From positions 1 to 42,018 of the forward strand of contig JAWKVD010000027.1 in the NCBI GenBank assembly GCA_041398225.1: a DNA stretch of 42,018 nucleotides, written 5' to 3'. The position numbers and the translations under genes were made by a program. Shown piece by piece: positions 31,110-40,415 of the stretch; position 1 is the first letter of the stretch; each line of letters starts with the position of its first letter. Source of the stretch: JAWKVD01 sp041398225 (lineage in GTDB: Bacteria; Pseudomonadota; Alphaproteobacteria; Caulobacterales; Hyphomonadaceae). The notes beneath the pieces were generated by a model. The model was not told where the DNA came from. It was given only the letters and a program-made list of their open reading frames with translations, and did no database searches.

Positions 31110-33173
31110 TCAGCCTTCGAGATCGAGTTCGGCCTTGAGGCGACGGATATCCTCCAACCACGGCTCCGCGGAAGAATCGCTGGGCATGCGCCAGTCCGCG
31201 CGCGGCGAAAGCGAACCGCCGGAAGTGGTCTTGGGGCCGTTCGGGATCGCGGAACGCTTGAACTGGCTGGTCGCGAAGAACCGCTTGGCGAACACCTCCA
31301 GCCATTTCACGATCGTCGGCATGTCGTAGGCCGCGCGGCGCTCGACGGGGATGTTGGCGGGCCACTCGCCGAGGCTTGCATCGCGCCACGCCTCTTCCGC
31401 CAGGAACGCTGTCTTGGAGGGGCTGAACCCGTAGCGGATCGTATGGAAGAGGAAGAAGTCGTGGAGGTTGTAGGGCCCGATCGCGTCTTCCGTGCTCTGG
31501 ATCGCGCCGTCCTTGCCGGGCGGAACGAGTTCCGGAGAGATTTCGGTCGCGAGGATCGCTTCCAGAACCTTGCCCGCCGCCTTTGAATAATGGCCCGAAT
31601 GCGCGCTCCAGCGAATGAGGTGCTGGATCAGCGTCTTGGGAACCGAGGCGTTGGGATTGTAATGGCTCATATGGTCGCCGACACCATAGGTGCACCATCC
31701 GAGCGCCAGTTCCGAGAGATCGCCCGTGCCGACGACAAGTCCGGCCTCCTGGTTGGCGAGCCGGAACAGCATGTCGGTGCGCAGGCCCGCCTGCACGTTC
31801 TCGAACGTGATGTCGTAGGTCTTCTTGCCCTTCGAATAGGGATGCCCGAGATCGGCGAACATCTGGTCGGCCAGGGGGCGTATGTCGATCTCGCGCGCCT
31901 CGACGCCGAGCTCCTTCATCAGCGCGTGCGCCTGCGACCTGGTCTGGTCCGAGGTGGCGTAGCCCGGCATGGTGACGCCGATGATGTCCTTGCGCGGACG
32001 GCCCATCAGATCGAAGGCGCGCACCGCCACCAGCAGAGCCTGGGTGGAATCGAGGCCGCCCGAGACCCCTATCACCGCGCGCCTGACGCCGCTCGCCTCC
32101 ATGCGCCGGCGCAGGCCCTGAACCTGGATGTTGTAGGCTTCGAAACAGTCCTGATCGAGACGCGCGGGATCGTCGGGCACATAGGGGAAGCGGTCGAGCT
32201 TGCGCAGCGTCGGCATCGTCCGTTCGCGATCCGGCTCCGCCCGGAACAGAACGGTTTGATAGTTTCGGACCGTCTCGCCATGAACGCGGCCGCAATCGCG
32301 GAAGGTCGGATTGCGCAACCGGTCCTGTTCGATCCGGTCGACGTCGATGTCTGAGATCAACAAGGTCGAACCGTCGGGGAAGCGGTCCGACTCGGCGATC
32401 TTCGTGCCGAGTTCATAGACGGCCGTCTGTCCGTCCCACGCCGTGTCGGTCGTCGATTCGCCATAGCCGGCGGCGGCGTAGACATAGCCGCACAGCGACC
32501 GCGCCGATTGTGAAACGCAATAGAGATCGCGCTCGTCGGCCTTGGCGATGGTGATGTTGCTGGCCGAGATGTTGGCGATCACCGTCGCGCCGGCCATCGC
32601 CGCGAAGGAGGAGGGCGGTATCGGCGCCCACATGTCTTCGCAGATCTCGACGCCGATCCGCAGGCCTGGAATGTCTTCGGCTTCGAAGATGCGCGCTTCG
32701 CCGATCCGGAAGCGCGAACCGCACAGCGTTATCGTTTGCCCCACCGCGTCCAGCGCCGAAGCGAACTGACGCTTCTCATAGTATTCGCGATAGTTCGGCA
32801 GATAGGTCTTCGGCGTGACGCCCAGAACGGCGCCGCGATGAATGACGACCGCGCAGTTGAACAGCGCGCCGCCGGCGGCCAGCCCGGCGCCGACGATCAC
32901 CATCGGCGTCAGCGTGCGGCTGGCCTCGACAATGCGCGAAATCGCGTCTTCGACCGCCCGCTGCAGCGTCGCCTGCATGTGCAGGTCGTCGACGGAATAG
33001 CCCGAGAGTCCCAGTTCGGGACACACCAGAACGACCGCCCCGGCCTCGTCCGCCCTGCGCATCAGGTCGATGGTTTCGCGGGCGTTCGCCAGCGGGTCCG
33101 CCAGATGCACGCGCGGGCTCGCGGCCGCGACGCGAACCAGTCCATGCCGGTAGATATTGCGGAATTCGCCCAT
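31110..33173 (-). CDS. nadE: Glutamine-hydrolysing NAD+ synthase
   Basis: The 687-residue enzyme makes NAD+ from deamido-NAD+, ATP and glutamine, the last step of NAD synthesis. Residues 1-290 are a nitrilase-fold glutaminase: catalytic Glu in LVCPELGLSGY, Lys in TPKTYLPNYREYYE, Cys in GVEICEDMWAP. The remainder is the ATP-pyrophosphatase synthetase: P-loop VIGVSGGLDSTQALLVA, then VVGTGDLSELALGWCTYGVGDHMSHYN and KRSAIPNGPK. Length fits the large two-domain form. The start is ATG 33173 (MGEFRNIYRHG); a 29-codon upstream extension is not family-like. It precedes the DegT gene by 134 bases and follows cysQ by 105, all on the minus strand. Confidence 0.95.
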   Translation of the reverse strand: MGEFRNIYRHGLVRVAAASPRVHLADPLANARETIDLMRRADEAGAVVLVCPELGLSGYSVDDLHMQATLQRAVEDAISRIVEASRTLTPMVIVGAGLAAGGALFNCAVVIHRGAVLGVTPKTYLPNYREYYEKRQFASALDAVGQTITLCGSRFRIGEARIFEAEDIPGLRIGVEICEDMWAPIPPSSFAAMAGATVIANISASNITIAKADERDLYCVSQSARSLCGYVYAAAGYGESTTDTAWDGQTAVYELGTKIAESDRFPDGSTLLISDIDVDRIEQDRLRNPTFRDCGRVHGETVRNYQTVLFRAEPDRERTMPTLRKLDRFPYVPDDPARLDQDCFEAYNIQVQGLRRRMEASGVRRAVIGVSGGLDSTQALLVAVRAFDLMGRPRKDIIGVTMPGYATSDQTRSQAHALMKELGVEAREIDIRPLADQMFADLGHPYSKGKKTYDITFENVQAGLRTDMLFRLANQEAGLVVGTGDLSELALGWCTYGVGDHMSHYNPNASVPKTLIQHLIRWSAHSGHYSKAAGKVLEAILATEISPELVPPGKDGAIQSTEDAIGPYNLHDFFLFHTIRYGFSPSKTAFLAEEAWRDASLGEWPANIPVERRAAYDMPTIVKWLEVFAKRFFATSQFKRSAIPNGPKTTSGGSLSPRADWRMPSDSSAEPWLEDIRRLKAELDLEG

Positions 33174-33278
33174 TCCCGCTCCGCTTGAGCCCGAGCCTGC
33201 TACGCCAGATGTAGGTCGGCGCCGGCCTTTCGTCCATTCGGACAGCAGGGGGCGTACCACGGCGATGTTGCGGAGACT

Positions 33279-34097
33279 CTAAAGCGGGTCTCGGCCCCAC
33301 GCGATGAACGGCCCGTTCCGGAAGTTCTTATCCCGCTTGCCATAGATGTGGGGGCCGCCTTCTGGGGTCAGCACCCGCCCGCCGGCGGCCTGAAGAACGG
33401 CCTGGCCCGCGCCGGTGTCCCATTCCATGGTGGGGCCCCAGCGCGGATAGACGTCGGCGAGGCCTCGCGCGATCAGGCAGAATTTCAGCGACGACCCGAT
33501 GCCGTTGCGCGCCGCCACGGGGATGCGCGACAGGAAGGCTTCGGTGTCCTTGTCGAGATGCGAAGAGGAAACCGCCGCCGTCAATCCCTCGCTTGGGTAG
33601 GCGCGCGTATGAATGCGCTGTCCGCGCGTTTCGATCTCTGGAGCGGCGCCCGGTTCGAGGTGTTCGACCAGATAGGCGTTGGCGCCGCCGACATAGAGAT
33701 CCTTGCGCGCCGGCGCGTAGACGCAGCCCGCCACGATGCCGTCGCCGTTCGCCAGCGCGATGTTGACGGTGAAGTCCGGCTTCCGCTTCAGGAATTCGCG
33801 CGTGCCGTCGACCGGGTCGACCAGGATGAACTCGGATTTGAACGTGAACGTTTCATCGGAGCGCGCCGCTTCCTCTTCGGCCAGAACCGGCACGCCGGGC
33901 AGCTCCTTCGCGAGCCGTTCGAGGATGATCTCCTCCGCGCGCTCGTCCGCGTCCGAAACCGGGCTCTGGTCGGCCTTCACGCGGGCCTCGAAGTCGGTGG
34001 CGTAGACCTCCATCACCACGCGGCCCGCCGTCGATGCGATCTCCGCGAAGATGCGGGCGATGCGGTCGGCGTCCATGGTTGAGGTAAGTGTGGTCAT
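33279..34097 (-). CDS. cysQ: 3'(2'),5'-bisphosphate nucleotidase
   Basis: The 272-residue protein is of the inositol monophosphatase superfamily with the CysQ pattern. It has the lithium-sensitive metal motifs LAEEEAARS (Glu), ILVDPVDGTREFLKRKPDFTVNIAL (Asp-x-x-Asp-Gly-Thr) and the late WDTGAGQAVLQAAGG. The KADQSPVSDADERAEEIIL segment is shared with CysQ proteins. It hydrolyses 3'-phosphoadenosine 5'-phosphate, a by-product of sulfate assimilation, although 3'-phosphatase versus inositol specificity cannot be seen. The start is ATG 34097 with GGAG upstream; an alternative is ATG 34076. A long upstream frame is not real. It is divergent from the glycosyltransferase gene, whose start lies 219 bases away. 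Confidence 0.9.
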   Translation of the reverse strand: MTTLTSTMDADRIARIFAEIASTAGRVVMEVYATDFEARVKADQSPVSDADERAEEIILERLAKELPGVPVLAEEEAARSDETFTFKSEFILVDPVDGTREFLKRKPDFTVNIALANGDGIVAGCVYAPARKDLYVGGANAYLVEHLEPGAAPEIETRGQRIHTRAYPSEGLTAAVSSSHLDKDTEAFLSRIPVAARNGIGSSLKFCLIARGLADVYPRWGPTMEWDTGAGQAVLQAAGGRVLTPEGGPHIYGKRDKNFRNGPFIAWGRDPL

Positions 34098-34315
34098 CTT
34101 GCTCCGTCCGGTCTGGTGGCCGACTTCATTGCAGGTCTCGCCCGTCCTGTCTAATCGCCGCCGCGCCGGGCATACGACGCCGGGCGGGAGCCTGTGGACG
34201 CGTGCAGAATTGGGCCCTACAGCCCGAATTGTGCGCAGGTATGGCGCGCAGGCGATTCGGTCTTCGGGGCGGCCGCGGGCCGTTCGCCGGAGACCTCGAC
34301 ACGGATGAGATTGGC

Positions 34316-35365
34316 GTGACGGACACCGCCGGCCAGACAAGCCCCGAGACGCCCTTGGATGCGGCGCCCGCCGTGACCGTGGTCGTGGTCAACTACAATG
34401 GCGGAGATTATCTGCGCGGCTGCATCGCCTCGCTCGCCGCCCAGAGCTTTCGCGATTTCGAAGTCATCCTCGTCGACAACGCCTCCACGGACGGTTCGCT
34501 GGAGCGCATCGCCGAAGCGCCGCCCAACCTCCGGATCGAGCCGCAGACGACAAATCTTGGCTTCGCCGCCGCCAACAATCTTGGCGCCCGTCTTGGGCGC
34601 GGCCGCTGGCTGGCGCTGCTCAATCCGGACGCCGAAGCGGCGCCTGACTGGCTGGCCGAACTGATGCGGGCGGTCGAACGCCGTCCCGACTTCCGCATGG
34701 CCGCCTCGCTGCAGATCGCGATGCACGACGGGAACATTCTGGACGGAGCAGGCGATTGCTATCTCGGCTGGGGCTACGCCTGGCGCGGCGGTTTCGGGCA
34801 TCCGGTCTCCGAGGCGCCCGGGGAGGGGGAGTGCTTCGCGCCCTGCGGCGCGGCGGCCCTCTACCCGCGCGAAGAATTCCTGGCGATGGGCGGCTTCGAC
34901 GAGCGGTATTTCTGCTACCACGAGGATGTCGACATCGGCTTCCGCTTGAGGCTGGCCGGCGAGCGCTGTCAGTTTGTTCCGGGCGCGGTCGTGAAGCATG
35001 CCGGAAGCGGCATCACGGGTCGCGCCAGCCGGTTCTCCGTCTTTCACGGCGTCCGCAACGGCGTCTGGACATGGGTCAAGAACATGCCGGGCGGTCTGCT
35101 CCCCTTGACCGTTCCGCTTTGGATGGCGGGCGCGGGGGCCCTGCTCGTGCGCAGTCTGGTGGTGGGCCAGTTTCGATCGACCCTTTCCGGCCTGTTCGCG
35201 GCCTTCGGGCAGCTCGGCGCCGTGCTCGCCGATCGTAGGCGTGTGCAGAAAAAGCGAACCGTTCCGCCGGGCCAGATCGCGACGTCTCTGGTCTGGAATC
35301 CGTTCGCCTATATCGGGCGATCCATTCAGGTTCGGCCCTTCGGCGATCGGTCGCCCCGCGATTGA
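34316..35365 (+). CDS. Family 2 glycosyltransferase (rhamnosyltransferase-like)
   Basis: The 349-residue protein has the GT-A fold. It has TVVVVNYNGGDYLRGCIASL, VILVDNASTDGSLE, TNLGFAAANNLGARLGRGRWLALLNPDAE (metal-binding DxD-like Asp), the FAPCGAAALYPREEF acceptor region, and YFCYHEDVDIGFRLRLAGERC with the conserved Glu-Asp. The C-terminal third carries hydrophobic segments (GGLLPLTVPLWMAGAGALLV, LSGLFAAFGQLGAVL) that could attach it to the inner membrane. It would add a sugar, perhaps rhamnose, to a lipid-linked surface polysaccharide. The GTG start at 34316 is my best choice; the ribosome site is weak and the frame runs back to 34088. Expected in an O-antigen or capsule pathway with the genes that follow. 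Confidence 0.88.
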   Translation: MTDTAGQTSPETPLDAAPAVTVVVVNYNGGDYLRGCIASLAAQSFRDFEVILVDNASTDGSLERIAEAPPNLRIEPQTTNLGFAAANNLGARLGRGRWLALLNPDAEAAPDWLAELMRAVERRPDFRMAASLQIAMHDGNILDGAGDCYLGWGYAWRGGFGHPVSEAPGEGECFAPCGAAALYPREEFLAMGGFDERYFCYHEDVDIGFRLRLAGERCQFVPGAVVKHAGSGITGRASRFSVFHGVRNGVWTWVKNMPGGLLPLTVPLWMAGAGALLVRSLVVGQFRSTLSGLFAAFGQLGAVLADRRRVQKKRTVPPGQIATSLVWNPFAYIGRSIQVRPFGDRSPRD

Positions 35366-35458
35366 CGCAAAGTCCGCCGCCAGGAAGCCGCCATTTGCAT
35401 GTGAAAGGCGGGTGCAGCGCCGGAATCCTTGATGTAAGGAGGGCGTTGAGCGTCGTTT

Positions 35459-35472
35459 GCGCCGAAAGGCGC
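35459..35472 (+). other. GAAA-capped hairpin between the glycosyltransferase and DUF4214 genes
   Basis: Arms GCGCC and GGCGC flank a GAAA tetraloop 94 bases after the glycosyltransferase stop and 38 bases before the DUF4214 start. It could be a weak terminator, or a 5' untranslated structure of the downstream gene. Confidence 0.3.
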
Positions 35473-35509
35473 GTGCGATGCGCAGTATCTGTCAGACGGA
35501 GGGTTTCCC

Positions 35510-36007
35510 ATGGTGAGAACAGTCCGGATGGCGGCTTTTGCGGGAACGCTCGCCGCCATGTCAGTCGCGCTGGGTGCGTGCGGCGACAAGGGGCCGGTCG
35601 AGACCGTCGCACCGGCGACGGGCGAACAGCTCAGCACGTTCGCGGACGACATCACCGACCGCACGGATCGTCGTTCCGACGCCGCCCTCTATGAATTCTT
35701 CTGCATGAACGCGCTTGGGTCTGCTTGCCCCGAAGATATCGAAGCGCGTCTTGCGCCGTTCATGTCCGGCCGCACGCGGGTGGACCTGGCGGACGCCTTC
35801 GCCCGCCTGAAATCGTCCCTGGGCAAGGCGGACCCCAACGGCATCGTGTCGGACGAAGATTATGTGACGGCGGCTTATCAGGTCGTGCTGGGCCGCGATC
35901 CCGATCCGTCGGGCTGGAAGGACAATATGGAGTTCGTCAAGGACACTGGCGATCGCGGCGCGTTTATCCGGTCCTTGCTTCAGTCGCAGGAATTCCGCAG
36001 CAAATAG
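35510..36007 (+). CDS. Lipoprotein with DUF4214-like domain
   Basis: The 165-residue protein starts with a lipoprotein signal (MVRTVRMAAFAGTLAAMSVALGACGDKG, lipobox LGAC). It has a short disordered segment and a disulfide-capable pair in FFCMNALGSACPED. The C-terminal block resembles DUF4214: YVTAAYQVVLGRDPDPSGWKDNMEFV followed by AFIRSLLQSQEFRSK. DUF4214 domains occur in surface-layer and adhesion proteins and near polysaccharide enzymes. Their role is unclear; a carbohydrate-related function has been suggested. A single copy in a small lipoprotein is unusual compared with the large secreted hosts of this domain. It precedes the O-antigen ligase-acyltransferase gene by 73 bases on the same strand, so they are probably cotranscribed. 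Confidence 0.78.
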   Translation: MVRTVRMAAFAGTLAAMSVALGACGDKGPVETVAPATGEQLSTFADDITDRTDRRSDAALYEFFCMNALGSACPEDIEARLAPFMSGRTRVDLADAFARLKSSLGKADPNGIVSDEDYVTAAYQVVLGRDPDPSGWKDNMEFVKDTGDRGAFIRSLLQSQEFRSK

Positions 36008-36080
36008 GCCCGACGCAGACCTTCCGTTATCGTGACGGCGCAAGCCGGGCCGCCTTGCGGCGCAGTTTCCAGAGTACCCC

Positions 36081-38414
36081 GTGACCGCAGCCCTTGTTCT
36101 GATGGTGGCCCTTTGGCCCGTTCTGACCTTTGCAGGCGGGCTCGGCTTTGCGCCACTCGCCGGGATTGTCGCGCTGCCGCTCCTGCCTTTCGTTGTGACG
36201 CGGTTCCGCCCCCACGCCTACATGGTTCCGGCGCTGGGCTTCCTGGTGTTCGCGGCGGTCTCGATGACCTGGTCGCCGATGCCTCAGCAACTGATCGAGA
36301 TCGATTTCGCAACCGGCTCCTTCGCCATCAAGAGCGACGTGGTGCGTGTCGGCGCCTTGCTTCCGGCCTTCGCCGTGCTGCTGCTGGCCGCGCGCCGCCT
36401 GTCGGACGGGAGCCGGAACCTGTTGTGGAACGTCGCCTGTCTGGCGATCGGCCTGCAACTGGCGACCGTGCTCGCCTTGACCTTCCTGGAGCAGCAGGCG
36501 CTGCAGGTCTTCTCCGGATTGATTTCCGGGCAGGACGAAGGCGTTCAGAACATCTCCCGCAACGCCATCCTCATGTCGCTGTCGGCGCCGCTGATGGTCG
36601 CGGCGTGCGCGCGCGGCCGCTCGGTTCCTGTAGTCATGATGATCGGTGCGGTGATTTTCGGCCTGACCGGGCTGGCGCTCTATGTTCGGGGCGTGCAGGC
36701 GGGGCTGGTTGCGCTCGCGCTTGCGAGCGCCGGAGCGTTGCTGGCGTGGCGTGTTCCGAAATACGCCTTCCGCATCATCGGCGTCGGCGTCGCCGCCTCG
36801 ATCCTGTTGACGCCGCTGGTCTTCGGCTGGCTGTCGAGCGGCGTAGAGCCGGGATCGGTCACCTCATCGGCCAACTGGCGTCTGGCGATCTGGAACCGCG
36901 TCATGGATGTGGTGCGGGAATCGCCCATTCTTGGCGGAGGCGTCGGCGTTCTTCGCACCATCCGGGAGACCATTCCCTCCGGTCCGCTGGAGGGCGAACT
37001 TCTGGTGCCCAACCACGCTCACAACATGATCCTTCAGATGTGGGCCGAGACCGGCCTTGTCGGCGCCGCTCTGCTGGCGCTTGCGGTCGTGGCTGCGGCG
37101 TGGCGAGTTCCGCGAACCGTGGACCGTCGGACGGTCATACTGCTCTCTGCGCTCGTCTGCGCCTGGATCGCGCCCGCCTACCTGTCGTTCGATTTCTGGA
37201 ACGCCGGCTGGTGGGCCGCCGGCGGTCTGATCGGGCTGTTCGCGCTGGCCGGACCAAGGGCAGAGGCCGCTGCGGCGGCGCCGGTGAAGGAGGCGCGGGG
37301 CGTCACCGCCGGGACGGCCATACAGACGCCTGACGAGGAGGAGCGCGCCGAAGCGTCGGCGGAGGCGCGCGCGCCGACCGACAACAATTTCAATCTTCTC
37401 CGTCTGTTGTTTGCGGTTTTCGTCGCCGTCTATCACTTCGTGTTTCTGGCCGGGCGGCATCCGGATACGCCTCAGGAGCAGAACCTCGCCCTTCTGGCCG
37501 AACTGGGCGTGCAGGGGTTCTTCATCCTGTCCGGTTTCGTGGTCATGGGCAGTATCGAGCGCTCGCGCTCGATCGGCGAGTACGCGGTCAAGCGCCTGCG
37601 AAGGCTTTATCCGGCCTACTTCGTGGTTGTCGTAGCATGTGCGATCGGCGCGCTCGCGATCAGCCCGGCCGCCCGAGCCGACATTGGCGGCGTGTTGCGC
37701 TATCTGGGCGCGAACCTCGCGTTCCTGAACTTCCTCGAACCCAATCTGCCGGGCCTGTTCGCGGCCAATCGCGTTCCGGAGGTGAATGGCGCGCTGTGGA
37801 CGCTGAAGATCGAGGTGATGTTCTACATCGCGCTGCCGGTTCTGGCCTGGATCTTCTATCGCGCCCCAAGATTGCGCTGGCCCACGATCATCTTGATCTA
37901 TGTGGCGGCCGAGATCTGGCGCTATGCGTTTACGGCGGCGTCCGAAGGCGGATCGCCCGTGTGGGCCATGGTCGGACGCCAACTGCCCGGCCAGATGAGC
38001 TTCTTCATCACCGGGGTCGGCTTCTACTATCTCAGGGACTCGATCAACTGGCGCTCGTTGCTGGCGCCGCTGGGCGTCGCGCTTCTGGTCGGATCGATCC
38101 TGAGCCCGTGGCTCGAACCGGTGCGTGCGCTGGGCCTCGGCGTCGTTTGCATCTGGGCGGCGCTGGCGTTTCCGCGGCTGCCGGACGCCGCGATGTTCGG
38201 AGACCTTTCCTACGGCGTCTATATTCTGCACTTCCCGGTGATACAGACCCTCATCGCGTTCGGCTTGCTCGCCGGCGCCGTCGCGCAGGGCGCCGCGATT
38301 GCGGCCGGGCTCGTGCTGGTGCTGGCTCTGCTGATGTGGTGGACGGTCGAACGCCCGGCTCTGCGCGCCGACAGCCTCTACCGCAGACGACAGGCCGGGT
38401 TGGCCGCCGCCTGA
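36081..38414 (+). CDS. Fusion: O-antigen ligase/polymerase (Wzy_C) domain joined to an acyltransferase-3 domain
   Basis: The 777-residue membrane protein appears to be a fusion. Residues about 1-390 form an O-antigen ligase/polymerase-like domain: many membrane helices, the periplasmic loop NWRLAIWNRVMDVVRESPILGGGVGV and the Wzy_C signature NHAHNMILQMWAETGLVGAAL at about 311. Residues about 391-433 form an Ala/Glu/Thr-rich linker. Residues 434-777 are an acyltransferase-3 domain: LLRLLFAVFVAVYHFVF (conserved His), ELGVQGFFILSGFVVMGSIE, AVKRLRRLYPAYFVV, ALWTLKIEVMFYIALPVLAW, and the final LLMWWTVERPALR. No internal stop or frame break is seen, and codon use is uniform. It may polymerise or ligate a surface glycan and O-acylate it in the same complex. 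The start is GTG 36081. Confidence 0.85.
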   Translation: MTAALVLMVALWPVLTFAGGLGFAPLAGIVALPLLPFVVTRFRPHAYMVPALGFLVFAAVSMTWSPMPQQLIEIDFATGSFAIKSDVVRVGALLPAFAVLLLAARRLSDGSRNLLWNVACLAIGLQLATVLALTFLEQQALQVFSGLISGQDEGVQNISRNAILMSLSAPLMVAACARGRSVPVVMMIGAVIFGLTGLALYVRGVQAGLVALALASAGALLAWRVPKYAFRIIGVGVAASILLTPLVFGWLSSGVEPGSVTSSANWRLAIWNRVMDVVRESPILGGGVGVLRTIRETIPSGPLEGELLVPNHAHNMILQMWAETGLVGAALLALAVVAAAWRVPRTVDRRTVILLSALVCAWIAPAYLSFDFWNAGWWAAGGLIGLFALAGPRAEAAAAAPVKEARGVTAGTAIQTPDEEERAEASAEARAPTDNNFNLLRLLFAVFVAVYHFVFLAGRHPDTPQEQNLALLAELGVQGFFILSGFVVMGSIERSRSIGEYAVKRLRRLYPAYFVVVVACAIGALAISPAARADIGGVLRYLGANLAFLNFLEPNLPGLFAANRVPEVNGALWTLKIEVMFYIALPVLAWIFYRAPRLRWPTIILIYVAAEIWRYAFTAASEGGSPVWAMVGRQLPGQMSFFITGVGFYYLRDSINWRSLLAPLGVALLVGSILSPWLEPVRALGLGVVCIWAALAFPRLPDAAMFGDLSYGVYILHFPVIQTLIAFGLLAGAVAQGAAIAAGLVLVLALLMWWTVERPALRADSLYRRRQAGLAAA

Positions 38415-38432
38415 GCGGCTTGCGGACCCCGC

Positions 38433-40268
38433 CTATTCGACGGTGACGGACTTCGCCAGATTTCGGGGTTGATCGACGTCCGTGCCTTTTTCGACGGCGA
38501 CATGGTAGGCGAGCATCTGCAGCGCCACCACCGACACGATCGGCTGGATCACCCGCTGACAGCTCGGCAGCAGCACGGTCTTGCGTGTCGATGCGCCGGC
38601 CGCCGCAAGTCCCTCCGCGTCGGAGACCAGCAACACCCGGCCATGGCGCGCCTCGACCTCTTCGAGGTTCGACATCGACTTCTCGAACAGCGTGTCATGC
38701 GGTGCGATCATCACCACCGGCGTTTCCTCGTCGATCAGCGCGATCGGGCCATGCTTCAGTTCGCCTGACGCATAGCCCTCGGCGTGGATGTACGAGATCT
38801 CTTTTAGCTTCAGCGCGCCTTCGAGCGCGATCGGGAAGTGTTGACCACGACCGAGATAGATCACGTCCCGCGCCTTGGCGAACTCGACCGCGATTTCGGC
38901 GATTGATTCTTCGGCGTGGATCGCCTCGCCGACAAGGCGCGGCAGCTCCAGCATCGCCTTGACGATGTCGGCTTCCTCGCCTGCCGGCAGTTTGCCGCGC
39001 GCCCGGCCCGCGGCGACGGCTGTCGCCAGAAGTGCGCACAGCTGCGCCGTGAACGCCTTGGTCGAGGCGACCCCGACCTCGACGCCGGCCAGCGTCGGCA
39101 ACACATAGTCGGCCTCGCGCGCGATCGTCGAGGTCGGAACGTTCACGACCGCCGCCACCGGAACGCCGCGCGCCTTGCACAGCTCCAGCGCCGCGCGCGT
39201 GTCCGCGGTCTCGCCCGACTGGGTGACCATGATCGCCAGCGTGCTGCCCGACAGAACGGGCTCGCGATACCGGAATTCCGATGCGATATCCGCATCCGTC
39301 TGGATTCCGGCGAGCTGTTCGAACCAGTAGCGCGCGACATAGCCGGCGTAATAGGCGGTGCCGCACGCCACGATCTGGATGCGGTCGATCTTCGCGAAAT
39401 CCAGCGTCTGACCCGGAGCCCGCTCCGGCAGGGTCACGCGCCCCTCGAAAGCGTCGACATAAGCGCTCACCGTTCGCGAGATGAAATCCGGCTGTTCGTG
39501 GATCTCCTTCTGCATGAAGTGGCGATAGTTGCCCTTCTCGGCGGCCGCGCCCGCCTCGGGAACCGCGATCTCCACGCGTTCGACCGGTTGCTCGTCGGCG
39601 TCGAAAATCTCGAACCCGCCATGGTGCAGAACGCACCAGTCGCCTTCTTCGAGATAGACGACGCGGGTCGTGAACGGCCCCACGGCCAACGCGTCCGATC
39701 CGAGGAACATCTCGCCGTCGCCGACGCCGATCACCAGCGGCGAACCTTTGCGGCCGCCAAGAAGCAGGTCTTCCTCGCCCTTCACCAGGGCGGCGATCGC
39801 GAAGGCGCCGCGCAGCTGGTCGATTGCGCGCTTGAAGGCGTGTTGCGGGGAAAGTCCGTCCTCAAGGCCCTCGTCGATCAGGTGGGCGATGGTCTCGCTG
39901 TCCGTTTCGGTCGCGAAGGCGCGGCCGCGCGCTTCCAGGCGCGCCCGCAGATCGCGGAAGTTCTCGATGATGCCGTTGTGCACGATCGCCACCCGGCCGG
40001 CGGCGTGCGGGTGGGCGTTGGCTTCGTTCGGCTTGCCATGGGTCGCCCAGCGGGTGTGGCCGATGCCGGTCGAGCCCTGAAGTTTCGTCTCGGCGACGCG
40101 CTCGGCGAGATTGCCCAGTTTTCCCGGAGCCCGCAGACGCTCCAGACCGCCTTCCTGCAGGATCGCGACGCCGGCGGAATCATAACCGCGATATTCGAGA
40201 CGGCGCAGCGCCTCCACCAGACGCGGAGCCGCCGGCTCTTTCCCCACAATGCCGATGATCCCGCACAT
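38433..40268 (-). CDS. glmS: Glutamine-fructose-6-phosphate aminotransferase (isomerising)
   Basis: The 611-residue enzyme makes glucosamine-6-phosphate, the entry to UDP-GlcNAc for peptidoglycan and lipopolysaccharide. The N-terminal glutaminase has the Cys nucleophile directly after Met (MCGIIGIVG), then RLEYRGYDSAGVA and TGIGHTRWATHGKPNEANAHPH. Two sugar-isomerase (SIS) domains follow: VACGTAYYAGYVARYWFE, MVTQSGETADTRAAL, VGVASTKAFTAQL and GRGQHFPIALEGALKLKE. The C-terminus NLAKSVTVE is the family's closing motif. Length is standard. It converges with the ligase-acyltransferase gene, 18 bases between stops. No glmS-type ribozyme core was recognised in the 147-base spacer upstream. Confidence 0.97.
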   Translation of the reverse strand: MCGIIGIVGKEPAAPRLVEALRRLEYRGYDSAGVAILQEGGLERLRAPGKLGNLAERVAETKLQGSTGIGHTRWATHGKPNEANAHPHAAGRVAIVHNGIIENFRDLRARLEARGRAFATETDSETIAHLIDEGLEDGLSPQHAFKRAIDQLRGAFAIAALVKGEEDLLLGGRKGSPLVIGVGDGEMFLGSDALAVGPFTTRVVYLEEGDWCVLHHGGFEIFDADEQPVERVEIAVPEAGAAAEKGNYRHFMQKEIHEQPDFISRTVSAYVDAFEGRVTLPERAPGQTLDFAKIDRIQIVACGTAYYAGYVARYWFEQLAGIQTDADIASEFRYREPVLSGSTLAIMVTQSGETADTRAALELCKARGVPVAAVVNVPTSTIAREADYVLPTLAGVEVGVASTKAFTAQLCALLATAVAAGRARGKLPAGEEADIVKAMLELPRLVGEAIHAEESIAEIAVEFAKARDVIYLGRGQHFPIALEGALKLKEISYIHAEGYASGELKHGPIALIDEETPVVMIAPHDTLFEKSMSNLEEVEARHGRVLLVSDAEGLAAAGASTRKTVLLPSCQRVIQPIVSVVALQMLAYHVAVEKGTDVDQPRNLAKSVTVE

Positions 40269-40415
40269 GATCTTACCCCATCCTACGCAAACTGAGCCGC
40301 CTCTATCGGCGAACGGTCATTCAAGCAAAACCCAACACTGACGCTTGGAGTGTCACAATGTTCAAAATGCATCGATTTCAGGACGACGGCGCTGGCGATG
40401 CGATGGGGAAGGGCC

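Noticed and set aside
36864..38231. 455-codon minus-strand open frame opposite the ligase-acyltransferase fusion
   Set aside because: Antisense shadow with no hydrophobic or domain pattern.
40269..40415. Possible glmS-type ribozyme or riboswitch upstream of glmS
   Set aside because: The spacer lacks the conserved ribozyme core; only a weak 5-base inverted repeat is visible.
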